A stretch of DNA of 64,000 nucleotides from Sphingobacterium sp. BN32 (GTDB taxonomy: Bacteria > Bacteroidota > Bacteroidia > Sphingobacteriales > Sphingobacteriaceae). Made by a program: the position numbers and the translations under genes. The notes beneath the pieces are model-generated. The model worked only from the letters and a program-made list of their open reading frames with translations. It was not told the origin of the DNA and did not search any database. Every line of letters starts with the position of its first letter. Positions within the stretch are counted from its first letter, which is position 1. The stretch is from the NCBI RefSeq assembly GCF_030503615.1, contig NZ_CP129963.1, positions 3,844,001-3,908,000 of the forward strand. The letters run 5' to 3'. Below are positions 7,040-16,218 of this stretch, one piece after another.

Positions 7040-10000
7040 TTAAAATCTTGCATTAATACCAAAAGTGAAAGACTTGATGTTTGGATAGCCCATGTAGTCT
7101 AAACCGATGTTGCGGTTAGAATCCTGGAAGCTAACTTCAGGATCAAATCCCGAGTAATTGGTCCATGTCCAGATATTCTGTGCACTAGCAAATAAGCGCA
7201 ATTGATCTATCCCGATTTTACCGATGGCAGTCTTCGGAACATTATAGCCCAAGGCTAAGTTCTTCAGACGTAGGTAAGAACCATCTTCAACCCAACGAGA
7301 GGATACTTCCGGGTTGTTAGAAGCACTCGCACGCGGCACATCTGTATTGGTATTTGTTGGTGTCCAGCGGTTTAATGCATCTTTCGTTGCATTTCCTTTA
7401 CCTGCCATCCAGTCTAACTCCATACGTGTGATATTCAACATGTCATTACCGTAAGACCCTTGGAAAAAGATATTTAAATCAAAGTTCTTGTATTTGAAAT
7501 CATTGTTGAAACCGAAGATAAAGTCCGGATGAGGATTACCGATGATTGTTCTATCATCTGCATTAATCTTGCCATCAGCTCCGGCTACTAGGTTATTAGA
7601 AGCATCACGACCAAAGATATCCTTATACTTTACGTCGCCCGGTTTTTTGCTAGGTTGCGGACTAAAGTCATCGCCTTGTTGGTATACTCCATCAAAAACC
7701 CAACCGTAAAACGCTCCTACCACTTCACCTTCGCGCAATATCTGCGAGTCGGTAGACAACATATGCCCAGGAATAGTATTATAACGAATATCGCCACCCG
7801 GCAATTGAAGAATTTTGTTTCTGTTGAAAGTGATATTGAAGTCGGTATTCCATTTCAATTCACGATCGATATTCGTTGTTCCTAATGCAAATTCCCATCC
7901 TTTGTTCTCTACACTCCCCACGTTTTGTAGAGAGCCTGTATATCCGGAATAAATTGGCAATGGAACAGAATACAGTAAGTCTATTGTTTTCTTGTAATAG
8001 TAATCTACTGTCAGGTTGATTTTATTATTTAAGAATCCGATGTCGATACCTGCATCTGTTTGTTTCGTCGTTTCCCAAGTTAAGTTCGGGTTGGCAACGT
8101 TCGTAGGACGAACAGCATTTACAGGTACTCCAGCCATAGTCGCTAAGGTTGCTGAATAGCGCGCTAAGGACTGATATGAACCGATCTCAGAGTTACCGGT
8201 CTCTCCGTAACTTGTTCTGATCTTTAAGTTGGAAATCGCTTCAACAGACTCCATGAAAGGCTCTTGGTTAACATTCCATGCAAAGGCTGCCGACGGGAAA
8301 AACGCCCATTTATTGTTTTCTCCAAATCGGGAGGAACCATCATAACGACCAGTTGCGGTGAACAGGTATCTTCCCAAGAGATTATAATTGATACGACCGT
8401 AGAAAGAAGACATGATCCAGTCCTCCAAATTCGAAGAGGCATTCTGATAATTAGAACCGGCGCCTAAATTCCAATAAGAGAAGCTGTCGGAGATAAAGTT
8501 CCTATTGTTTGCTTGCCATGACTCATTTCTCGAACTCTGATAAGAGTAACCAACCATCGCGTCTAAGTTATTCGCCTCGTTGATCTTCAGATTATAGTTC
8601 AAATAGTTCTCACTGATTACATTCGTATTTTTATGTGCTGCGATGGAGCCTATCCCTCCAAAGTTACGTCCCTCTACCAATCGTTTTGATACGTAATTAC
8701 CGGTACGTTGGTTGCTAACCTGCAAACCTACCGTACTGCGGAAAATCAAATCCTTTAATAAGGTAAGCTCCAGATAGCCATTCCCTTGGAACAAGTCGGT
8801 TTTCACTTCATTCGCTCTTTCTCTAGCTGCAGCAACAGGGTTGTCATGCGGATCGCCGAACTTCTTTAAGGTATAGTTTCCTGCGTCGTCAAAGATGCCC
8901 TGCGTAGGCTCGAAGCGTAAAGCGCCGGAGATAACACCTGCAGCGGTCGTACCACTACTACTCTCTTGTGTTCTTACACCGTTTAATATGCTTCTGTTGA
9001 ATAGCAAACGCGTTCCGATCTTAATGCGATCGTTGACCTTCATGTCCAAATTCGACGTACCTGAGAAACGACGGTAATCCGATTCAATAACAGTACCTTT
9101 TTGTCCGTAATGATTGACCGCAGTGTAGTATCGAATATTATCTGAGCCGCCGGATACCGATAATTGGTTGCTCAGAAGATTACCATTGCGGAAAACCAGA
9201 TCCTGCCAATCTGTACCCTCGCCCAAAGATTCCGGATTAGGAAAAGGGATATTATTATTGCCACCATTCACATAAACATCATTAATATACGCCCCGAATT
9301 CCGATGCGTTCAACAGATCCAATCGCTTTCCGACTTGTTGCGTGGCGATAGAATTATTGAACTCGACCATAGGTTTTCCGATCTTACCCTTTTTCGTTGT
9401 AATCATGATAACCCCATTAGCACCACGGGAACCATATATTGCAGTTGCCGAGGCATCCTTCAGAATCTCGATCGACTCGACATCCTCAGGTGCAGGCGGA
9501 GTACTGCCCGGGAAACCATCCACTACATATAAAGGGTCAGAGCTAGCATTGATGGAAGTTCCTCCACGAACGCGAACGCGTGGCGCCCGCCCAGGCTCGC
9601 CATTGATACTGGACACCGATACCCCCGGAGCACGCCCCTGTAATGCCTGCGCTGTACCCGCCAGCGGGAAAGCATTGATTTTCTCCGAACCTACGGAAGA
9701 AACTGAACCCGTCAGGTCGCTCTTTTTCTGAGTACCATATCCGATTACGACAACCTGTTCGATATCTGTATCGGCAGAAGCCAAACTAACATTTACATTG
9801 CTTTGCCCGCGCAATGGAACCTCTTGTGTAGTGAAACCAACCATCGTAAAGACTAGTGTTGCATTCGGGTTATCCACCTGAACACTGAACTCACCGTTCG
9901 CATTGGTCGTCGTTCCTGATCCCGCTACCCCCTTCATCGTTACGGAAACCCCTTGCACCGGAGAGCCGCCATCTGTTACTCGCCCATTTACTGTTGATTG

Positions 10001-10165
10001 CTTAGAAATACTGTTGTGGATACTGCTCGTAGTTGAAGGAGCAAGCGCATGCGCTTGTGTACTGCCCATCACCAAAAAAGAGGCAATAATAGACAGAATC
10101 TTGCCATTCATCCTTCTAGACGCCAAACCATTGAGGCCCGGCCGTACATCATAATTTTTGTACAT
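7040..10165 (-). CDS. SusC/RagA-family TonB-linked outer-membrane transporter
   Basis: 1041 residues. Signal segment ~residues 18-42, a carboxypeptidase-regulatory-like domain (~58-140, TVNGRVTDGGSPVQGVSV), the TonB-box region IEQVVVIGYGTQKKSDLTGSV, the plug with ALQGRAPGVSV, DPLYVVDGFPG and ILKDASATAIYGSRGANGV, then a 22-strand-type barrel ending in FTFGINARF. It has no STN domain, so it is not expected to signal through an anti-sigma factor. It is the first gene of susCD. The nearby kduI/kduD genes and LacI regulator suggest import of unsaturated uronate oligosaccharides (pectin-like or other); no lyase is encoded in this window. Confidence 0.94.
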   Translation of the reverse strand: MYKNYDVRPGLNGLASRRMNGKILSIIASFLVMGSTQAHALAPSTTSSIHNSISKQSTVNGRVTDGGSPVQGVSVTMKGVAGSGTTTNANGEFSVQVDNPNATLVFTMVGFTTQEVPLRGQSNVNVSLASADTDIEQVVVIGYGTQKKSDLTGSVSSVGSEKINAFPLAGTAQALQGRAPGVSVSSINGEPGRAPRVRVRGGTSINASSDPLYVVDGFPGSTPPAPEDVESIEILKDASATAIYGSRGANGVIMITTKKGKIGKPMVEFNNSIATQQVGKRLDLLNASEFGAYINDVYVNGGNNNIPFPNPESLGEGTDWQDLVFRNGNLLSNQLSVSGGSDNIRYYTAVNHYGQKGTVIESDYRRFSGTSNLDMKVNDRIKIGTRLLFNRSILNGVRTQESSSGTTAAGVISGALRFEPTQGIFDDAGNYTLKKFGDPHDNPVAAARERANEVKTDLFQGNGYLELTLLKDLIFRSTVGLQVSNQRTGNYVSKRLVEGRNFGGIGSIAAHKNTNVISENYLNYNLKINEANNLDAMVGYSYQSSRNESWQANNRNFISDSFSYWNLGAGSNYQNASSNLEDWIMSSFYGRINYNLLGRYLFTATGRYDGSSRFGENNKWAFFPSAAFAWNVNQEPFMESVEAISNLKIRTSYGETGNSEIGSYQSLARYSATLATMAGVPVNAVRPTNVANPNLTWETTKQTDAGIDIGFLNNKINLTVDYYYKKTIDLLYSVPLPIYSGYTGSLQNVGSVENKGWEFALGTTNIDRELKWNTDFNITFNRNKILQLPGGDIRYNTIPGHMLSTDSQILREGEVVGAFYGWVFDGVYQQGDDFSPQPSKKPGDVKYKDIFGRDASNNLVAGADGKINADDRTIIGNPHPDFIFGFNNDFKYKNFDLNIFFQGSYGNDMLNITRMELDWMAGKGNATKDALNRWTPTNTNTDVPRASASNNPEVSSRWVEDGSYLRLKNLALGYNVPKTAIGKIGIDQLRLFASAQNIWTWTNYSGFDPEVSFQDSNRNIGLDYMGYPNIKSFTFGINARF

Positions 10166-10543
10166 GATTTCTTGTTTAAAATGGTTAATTCATTAATAGT
10201 TTATATAGGTTATTTATTATTGTGTGGAGCCAGAATAACAAGACCCACAAAGCACACGGTGCCCCGCGGAACCCTGAAATCTAAAATCCAATACGTATAT
10301 TTTTTACTTAAGTCCCCCTATGGTTAGTGTGGAGATCGACGATACCAATGTACGTCAAAAGTTTATAAAGGTTGAAGCCAAATAATCTTAATGATTAGCA
10401 AGCTATTTGGCGTCGATTATCTCTTTACCCGAACAATACACGCGGTAGAAATAATCATGTTCTCTCGCGAGAAGGTTATAAGGAAGCTTCAAGTTGATGA
10501 TATAGCCTGAAGCTTCCAAGTTTATTAATCTTTAGTAAGGGTA
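10166..10543. other. susCD upstream region with two inverted repeats and a palindrome
   Basis: A 378-bp gap containing the susCD promoter and the end of the kdu operon. It holds GCCAAATA (10377-10384) with TATTTGGC (10404-10411), the palindrome TCTCGCGAGA (10463-10472), and a 10-bp inverted repeat (10482-10517). No TAnnTTTG box was found for susC. No gene seen. Confidence 0.5.
10482..10517 (-). terminator. Possible terminator of the kduI-DUF4861-kduD operon
   Basis: GGAAGCTTCA and TGAAGCTTCC are perfect inverted 10-mers with a 16-nt loop, just past the kduD stop. The T-run is weak, so this is only a candidate. Confidence 0.4.
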
Positions 10544-11314
10544 TTATCTACCCATCCAACCGCCATCTACGGTTAGGATAGTGCCATGCACATAATCTGC
10601 TGCCTTAGAAGCGAGGAATACCGCCGGACCTTTAAAGTCCTCCGCCTCTCCCCAGCGACCCGCAGGAATGCGATCTAGGATCGATGCCGAACGGTTAGCA
10701 TCATTGCGCAAAGCTTCGGTATTATCGGTCGCAATGTATCCCGGGGCTATTGCATTGACATTTACGCCTTTGCTTGCCCATTCGTTGGCAAATGCTTTCG
10801 TAAGCGAAGCAATTGCTCCCTTCGACGCCGCATAGCCAGGCACATTGATACCACCCTGGAAAGAAAGTAGAGAAGCCGTAAATACAATCTTGCCGGAACC
10901 TCTAGCAACCATATCCTTACCTATTTCACGCGTCAGGATAAACTGCGCATTCTGGTTGATTTCAATGATTTCATCCCAATACTCATCCGGATGTTCTGCC
11001 GCAGGCTTGCGCAGGATATTTCCCGCATTGTTAAACAAAATATCAATAGTAGGATGATTTTGCTTGACCTGCTTGATGAACGCATAAAGCGACTCTCTGT
11101 TCGCAAAATCACATTGGTAGGCGTAAAACTTTCTTCCCAAGCTCTCGATAGACTTTTGCACCGCCGAACCTTCCAATTCCAAAGTTGCCGAAACACCGAT
11201 GATATCCGCTCCTGCCTCCGCTAATCCCTCAGCCATAGCCTTCCCGATACCACGTTTACAACCCGTAACGATCGCTACTTTGCCCTTTAAATCAAACGTA
11301 TTCAAAACACTCAT
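10544..11314 (-). CDS. kduD: 2-dehydro-3-deoxy-D-gluconate 5-dehydrogenase (KduD)
   Basis: 256-residue classical short-chain dehydrogenase. The NAD-binding motif TGCKRGIG is at residues 17-24, NNAG at ~95-98, and the catalytic Ser148, Tyr161 and Lys165 (YAASK) have the usual spacing. Overall it matches KduD, which reduces 2,5-diketo-3-deoxygluconate to KDG in breakdown of unsaturated uronates. The assignment is strengthened by kduI two genes upstream. Last gene of kduI-DUF4861-kduD (6-bp gap). KdgK and KdgA, needed to finish the pathway, are not in the window. Confidence 0.92.
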   Translation of the reverse strand: MSVLNTFDLKGKVAIVTGCKRGIGKAMAEGLAEAGADIIGVSATLELEGSAVQKSIESLGRKFYAYQCDFANRESLYAFIKQVKQNHPTIDILFNNAGNILRKPAAEHPDEYWDEIIEINQNAQFILTREIGKDMVARGSGKIVFTASLLSFQGGINVPGYAASKGAIASLTKAFANEWASKGVNVNAIAPGYIATDNTEALRNDANRSASILDRIPAGRWGEAEDFKGPAVFLASKAADYVHGTILTVDGGWMGR

Positions 11315-11320
11315 TATTTC

Positions 11321-12439
11321 TTATTTTAAAACTACCTTCAAAGGTTTCTTTAATTTATTCTTATACTCCTCAACCGCTTTATTCCAAGCCGCTCCATTGG
11401 TTATTTTCCCAGCACGATCCCATGCCGCTCCATTGTAGTAAACGAAGTCATCGCCGCTCTTTGCCGAGCTGATCAGCAGAGCTTGCTCCGGTAGGTTATT
11501 ATCGTACTTAACCTTCTGATTAGGCACGATGACCGCCACACCCGTACGACCACTAGCATTGATCTCCGGCTCCCAGTAGACTAAGGAATTATTCCCTTTC
11601 CCTAATGTTAATAAAGGATTCTCTTCCTTTCTTTTCACTACACCGATAGCAATAGGCGTCGCTTTATTAGTCGAATTATTTACATGCAAGGCAATCTTGT
11701 TGAAATGACTTCCCGCATCCAAACTAATAGTTTTGCTTAGTGTAATCTGTTGTCCGTCGACCTCCTCAGGATCAAATTCTAAACGGAAGGTTGTGCGCAG
11801 CGGCCCATTGTCCAATACTTGATACCGACGGTAATGTTTCGTGTATTTCAACGCATCGTTAAAGTACAAAGCAACATCTCCCGCTCCTAGCGTTTGTCCT
11901 ACTGAATAGTAGTCCATTCCTTCCCCGTGGTCCTTATGATAGTCATCGGTTTTATACCATTTATTGATGACAAGCTGATCGGTGCGTTTCGCCCAGTAAT
12001 CCATTCCCTGCGCATCATCTTTGCGGCCCTCGAGCGCCTTACCATACATTCGGAATGCTACTACATCATTTTCCCATGCAAAATCGTCAAACCGTTCAGG
12101 AACATAGCGTGCATAGGTTTTCGACGCAACAGCAGTCGGCTTACCCTCAGCAACCGTCAATGTAACGCGTTCCTTCGGCGCTAAAGCAACCTGTACCAAT
12201 ACGTTCACTGGCGTTTGGCCACCTAATCGCTCGATTTGGTGAGGCAAGGTATTTCCATTGGCATCCTTCACCGTAAAAAGAGTATCCAATTTAAAGTGCT
12301 CCTGAAAGCTCGCATAAGGAATAGAAATCAATTCCTGCCGGCTCAGGTTACTAGGGTTCGACAGCAGGATATGCTGCTGGGCATAGCTGTTGTAAACAGC
12401 CCCAGCACTCATTAAGCATAGGAAAAGTAATTTTTTCAT
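11321..12439 (-). CDS. DUF4861 secreted protein of the uronate operon
   Basis: 372 residues with a cleavable signal peptide (MKKLLFLCLMSAGAVYNSYAQ). The mature part has the DUF4861 pattern: ISIPYASFQEHF, a central ENDVVAFRMYGKALEGR, then GMDYWAKRTDQLVINKWY and GEGMDYYSVGQTLGAGDVAL. Mostly beta structure is expected, similar to sugar-binding or lyase-like sandwich folds. DUF4861 genes are often found in uronate or polysaccharide-lyase loci, but I know of no assigned reaction. It lies 1 bp from kduI and 6 bp from kduD, so translation is coupled. It is exported whereas KduI and KduD are cytosolic, suggesting it acts on the oligosaccharide before import into the cytosol. Confidence 0.85.
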   Translation of the reverse strand: MKKLLFLCLMSAGAVYNSYAQQHILLSNPSNLSRQELISIPYASFQEHFKLDTLFTVKDANGNTLPHQIERLGGQTPVNVLVQVALAPKERVTLTVAEGKPTAVASKTYARYVPERFDDFAWENDVVAFRMYGKALEGRKDDAQGMDYWAKRTDQLVINKWYKTDDYHKDHGEGMDYYSVGQTLGAGDVALYFNDALKYTKHYRRYQVLDNGPLRTTFRLEFDPEEVDGQQITLSKTISLDAGSHFNKIALHVNNSTNKATPIAIGVVKRKEENPLLTLGKGNNSLVYWEPEINASGRTGVAVIVPNQKVKYDNNLPEQALLISSAKSGDDFVYYNGAAWDRAGKITNGAAWNKAVEEYKNKLKKPLKVVLK

Positions 12440-12440
12440 A

Positions 12441-13286
12441 TTATCTCAGTTCTGTAATTGGACTCTTGTCCATATCGTCATAATCCATATTCTCGCCTGC
12501 CATACCCCAAATAAACGTATAATTGCTGGTACCTGCACCCGAGTGGATAGACCAGGGTGGAGAGATAACCGCCTGTTCGTTCTGCATCCAAATATGACGT
12601 GTTTCGTCAACTGGCCCCATAAAATGAGATACAGACTGACCTTCCGGAAGATCAAAATAGAAATACACTTCCATTCTTCTGTCGTGGGTATGCGCTGGCA
12701 TGGTGTTCCACACGGAACCTGGCTTCAATTCAGTCATCCCCATTTGCAGTTGGCAAGTTTCGATAACTGTATGCAGCAACATTTGATTGATTACGCGGTG
12801 ATTGGAAGTCTCCAATGCACCCAATTCAATTTTATTCGCCTGTTCTTTTGTTACTTTCTTCGTCGGATAGCTATGGTGGGCTGGTGTAGAGTTCAGATAA
12901 AATTTTGCAGGCTCTGCCGCATTCTTACTGCTGAAATAAACCTCCTTCACACCTTTGCCTATATATAAGGCCTCCTTGGTTCCTAAGTCAATTTGTTCGC
13001 CGTCCACTTCTACTGTGCCTGCCCCACCTACATTGATGATTCCTAATTCGCGACGGCTTAAGAAGAACTCCTCTTTTAAAAGAGGTTCAATCGTTTCAAG
13101 CTTTAACTTCTGGTCGACCGGCATAGCACCCCCCGCCATGTAACGGTCAAAATGTGTGTAAACAAAGTGAATGCGATCATTCCAAAATAACCTGTCGATC
13201 AAAAAGTTCTCACGCAGTCCTTTTGTGTCTAAAGTTTTGGTTTCATTTGGTCCAATAGCATACCGGCTTTCAAAGGTAGTTTCCAT
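12441..13286 (-). CDS. kduI: 5-dehydro-4-deoxy-D-glucuronate isomerase (KduI)
   Basis: 281 residues, the usual KduI length. KduI isomerises the linear unsaturated uronate product (DKI) to 2,5-diketo-3-deoxygluconate, the substrate of KduD. Diagnostic segments are VYTHFDRYMAGGAMPV, the metal-binding MPAHTHDRRMEVYFYF and the late SPPWSIHSGAGTSNYTFIWG, which supply the His/Glu ligands of the cupin zinc site. Cytosolic. First gene of the operon, divergent from the MFS transporter; the shared upstream region carries a LacI-type palindrome. Confidence 0.95.
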   Translation of the reverse strand: METTFESRYAIGPNETKTLDTKGLRENFLIDRLFWNDRIHFVYTHFDRYMAGGAMPVDQKLKLETIEPLLKEEFFLSRRELGIINVGGAGTVEVDGEQIDLGTKEALYIGKGVKEVYFSSKNAAEPAKFYLNSTPAHHSYPTKKVTKEQANKIELGALETSNHRVINQMLLHTVIETCQLQMGMTELKPGSVWNTMPAHTHDRRMEVYFYFDLPEGQSVSHFMGPVDETRHIWMQNEQAVISPPWSIHSGAGTSNYTFIWGMAGENMDYDDMDKSPITELR

Positions 13287-13634
13287 AACATAGTTTGTTT
13301 AATTTGATTAATATAGGACTAACAATTAGCGATAAGCCCTTTTATCTGCGAAATCGATTTCGACTAAGTCCGTAATTTTATCAGATAGCATCTCCTTTCC
13401 TCCCCGCAGCCCTCAGGTACACTTGGCGCTACGTATTGCCTGTATTGTTAGCTCCGATAAATCTTCGAAAACGATAGCGTAACTAAAGTTTTCAAATACG
13501 AGAGATATTTAATAAAATTGGGAATATTATAAACGCTATACCAGTAGGTCGGTCTGACAGCACAACCCAAAACCTAACAATCAAACGGTTCCTGCTCAGT
13601 TTTGCCTAAAGCACTTAACCAAGATCATAAACTA
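13287..13634. promoter_or_regulatory. Divergent control region kduI / hexuronate transporter
   Basis: A 348-bp gap between two divergent transcription units of the uronate locus. It contains the 14-bp perfect palindrome described separately and a second partly symmetrical segment (GAAAAC...GTTTTC, about 13466-13492). No clear TAnnTTTG box was found in either direction. A 5' extension of the transporter frame (ATG at 13602) is not preferred as its start. Confidence 0.5.
13349..13362. promoter_or_regulatory. Candidate LacI-family operator
   Basis: CGAAATCGATTTCG is a perfect 14-bp palindrome with a central CG, the usual symmetry of LacI-family operators. It lies between divergent kduI and the transporter, and a LacI-family regulator gene closes the locus. 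No second perfect copy was found in the window, so it rests on position and symmetry. Confidence 0.5.
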
Positions 13635-15203
13635 ATGAACGAACAGAAAGCAGGAAAATATAGGTGGACCATTTGTGCGTTGCTATTTTTCGCCACAACG
13701 ATCAATTACTTGGACAGGCAAGTGTTATCGCTTACCTGGAAAGACTTTATCTCGCCAGAATTTCATTGGACAAATAATGATTACGGACTTATAACCGCCC
13801 TATTCTCCATATTCTACGCCGTAGGGATGCTCTTTGCTGGTCGCTTTGTCGATTGGATGGACACCAAGAAAGGTTTTCTATGGGCTATAGGCGTATGGTC
13901 GGTCGGTGCAATTCTTCATGCTTACTGTGGTATTGCGACTTCGGGCATCCTCGCCGGCGAATGGTTCGTTGGTTTTGAAGGTGCGAAAGAGGCTATTGCC
14001 AATGTGCATGATGTTGCGCGTGTAGTCAATGTGTCTGTGGTACTCTTCATCTTCGCCCGATTCGTGTTAGCAATCGGTGAAGCCGGAAACTTCCCTGCCG
14101 CGATTAAAACGACAGCAGAATATTTCCCGAAAAAAGATAGAGCGTTAGCAACTAGTATTTTCAATGCAGGTTCGACCATCGGAGCACTTGCAGCCCCTCT
14201 TTCTATCCCCGTTATCGCAAAATGGTATGGCTGGGAAATGTCTTTTATTATTATCGGTGCGCTCGGATTTGTATGGATGGGCTTCTGGATATACATGTAT
14301 GATAAGCCCGAGGTACACCCTAAGGTAAACGAAGCAGAATTAGAATATATACAGCAGGATGATATTTTGGAAGCGCAGCAAGCAACGAATGCGGATGTGG
14401 TTCCGACCGGTAAAGTAACAATCATGAACTGTTTGAAACATAAGCAAACCTGGGCATTCGCTATTGGTAAGTTTATGACAGATGGCGTATGGTGGTTCTA
14501 CCTGTTCTGGATGCCGGCTTACTTAAGTTCGGTATATGGCATCAAATCGTCTGATTTGAACGGTCAGTTAGCACTTTTCGTTCTCTATAGCATCACGATG
14601 CTGTCCATTATTGGTGGCTGGCTCCCTTCTTATTTCATCAATAAAGGGATGGATGCCTATGCCGGACGTATGCGCGCCATGTTGATCTTTGCTTTCTTCC
14701 CTTTATTGGTATTGCTTGCACAGCCATACGGACACGTGTCGTTCTGGGTACCTGTTCTATTAATTGGTGTTGGCGCAGCAGCTCACCAGTCATGGTCGGC
14801 AAATATCTTCTCGACTGTGGGCGATATGTTCCCTAAAAAAGCGATTGCAACGGTTACGGGAATTGGCGGACTAGCGGGTGGATTGGGCTCGTTTTTTATT
14901 AATATCTATTCAGGAAAGCTGTTTGACCATGCCGAAACCAACTGGAGCCAAGTCAATGGCGAAAACCTGGTTACTCGATTTCCGGAGCTGGCTAATGTAG
15001 AGACGAAGAAGGCTTTCTTTGAGCAGAACGGTGTAGCCAATATTGAAGAATTCTTAAAACAGCTAGCTGCGCAGGGCCAGACGGTAGTAAATGGGATTGA
15101 CAAAGGGTATATGATTATATTTACCTTTTGCGCTGTTGCATACCTGATTGCCTGGTGTATTATGAAAATATTAGTACCGAGAATGAAACCTGTTAAGCTT
15201 TAG
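13635..15203 (+). CDS. MFS hexuronate-type transporter
   Basis: 522 residues from the ATG at 13635 (an in-frame ATG at 13602 would add eleven residues before the usual N-terminus). It reads KYRWTICALLFFATTINYLDRQVLSL, the opening of the anion:cation symporter/ExuT group, and has about twelve hydrophobic segments. An insertion of about 35 residues (near residues 105-140, GEWFVGFEGAKEAIANVHD) sits between early membrane helices, as in other Bacteroidota members. It probably imports galacturonate/glucuronate or their unsaturated derivatives across the inner membrane. Its 3' end overlaps the convergent lacI gene by 11 bp. Confidence 0.88.
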   Translation: MNEQKAGKYRWTICALLFFATTINYLDRQVLSLTWKDFISPEFHWTNNDYGLITALFSIFYAVGMLFAGRFVDWMDTKKGFLWAIGVWSVGAILHAYCGIATSGILAGEWFVGFEGAKEAIANVHDVARVVNVSVVLFIFARFVLAIGEAGNFPAAIKTTAEYFPKKDRALATSIFNAGSTIGALAAPLSIPVIAKWYGWEMSFIIIGALGFVWMGFWIYMYDKPEVHPKVNEAELEYIQQDDILEAQQATNADVVPTGKVTIMNCLKHKQTWAFAIGKFMTDGVWWFYLFWMPAYLSSVYGIKSSDLNGQLALFVLYSITMLSIIGGWLPSYFINKGMDAYAGRMRAMLIFAFFPLLVLLAQPYGHVSFWVPVLLIGVGAAAHQSWSANIFSTVGDMFPKKAIATVTGIGGLAGGLGSFFINIYSGKLFDHAETNWSQVNGENLVTRFPELANVETKKAFFEQNGVANIEEFLKQLAAQGQTVVNGIDKGYMIIFTFCAVAYLIAWCIMKILVPRMKPVKL

Positions 15204-16218
15204 AAGAGCGGCGCGGGATAATCGTGGTATCCAGTATGGTCGTGTCGAAATCAACTTGAGAGCGGTTTTTCGACTCGACCAATTCTATTAATTTCTCCAC
15301 CCCCTTATAGCCAATATCGAATGCAGGCTGAATAATCGTCGATAAAGACGGATTGAGCGACTCGGCGACCTCCGTATTTGCAAATCCAATAACCGCAACC
15401 TGCTCCGGAACGGAAACACCCAATTTGGAAAGAATACCCAAGGCGCTAACGGTTAGCGTATCTGTCGTACCCAATAATCCGATTGGATCTTTGTGCTCTT
15501 GCAATTTCTTTGCTAGTATATTGGTCAGATTTTTTATCAGATCTTCGCGAGATTGTCCGTAGTCGACTTGGATAATATTTTCTACCTTATCCGGTAAGTA
15601 ATTAGCCAATAACGCCTTTCTGTAACCTGCAATTCGCTTCTGGCTGACACCAATATTCATCCCACAGAGCACGACAATATCCTTTCTGCCCATATCGATA
15701 AGATGCTGTGTAGCGTCGAAAGCACCCTTTTCATTATTGACACCAATTTTGAAGGTATCCAGCTCAAAGTCGATACGATCCACCAAAACAAGAGGACAGT
15801 TCTGATGAAACTGCTTGAGATATTTCAGGTCGCTGTTTGCGGATGGCGTGATGATGACGCCGTCAATATTTTGTTGATGTAATGTGCGTAAAGAGTCTCG
15901 CTCCAAATCGGCATTCTCCCTGCTTTGCATGAAAACCAGCTTATAGTTACGCTCATAGGCCGCCTGTTGGGCGCCCTCCAAAATCTGCGACTGAAAAGGA
16001 TTTGCCAGATAGGGAATAATGACCGCGATGGTATTGCTACGCCCTGTTTTGAGGCTTTTCGCCAGGATGTTTGGTCTATAGTCATATTCATCAGCCATGT
16101 CACGAACGCGTTGTTTCGTTTCATCACTAATTTCAAAACTGTCGTTCAAGGCTTTCGATACTGTAGATACCGAAATCCCCAACTTTTTAGCCAACTCCTT
16201 TAGGGTAATATTACTCAT
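15193..16218 (-). CDS. LacI-family transcriptional regulator of the uronate locus
   Basis: 341 residues. N-terminal helix-turn-helix TLKELAKKLGISVSTVSKALN (residues ~4-24) with hinge helix region YRPNILAKSLKTGRSNTIAVIIP, then a periplasmic-binding-protein-like ligand domain (~60-330). It likely responds to a uronate intermediate such as KDG or a diketo sugar and represses the kdu and transporter units; that ligand is inferred from the neighbourhood. It is convergent with the transporter, overlapping it by 11 bp, so mutual transcript interference is possible. Confidence 0.93.
   Translation of the reverse strand: MSNITLKELAKKLGISVSTVSKALNDSFEISDETKQRVRDMADEYDYRPNILAKSLKTGRSNTIAVIIPYLANPFQSQILEGAQQAAYERNYKLVFMQSRENADLERDSLRTLHQQNIDGVIITPSANSDLKYLKQFHQNCPLVLVDRIDFELDTFKIGVNNEKGAFDATQHLIDMGRKDIVVLCGMNIGVSQKRIAGYRKALLANYLPDKVENIIQVDYGQSREDLIKNLTNILAKKLQEHKDPIGLLGTTDTLTVSALGILSKLGVSVPEQVAVIGFANTEVAESLNPSLSTIIQPAFDIGYKGVEKLIELVESKNRSQVDFDTTILDTTIIPRRSSKA

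Noticed and set aside
13381..13460. tRNA-like folding in the kduI upstream region
   Set aside because: No acceptor stem, TPsiC-type or anticodon arm could be built; the GC-rich stretch has no cloverleaf.
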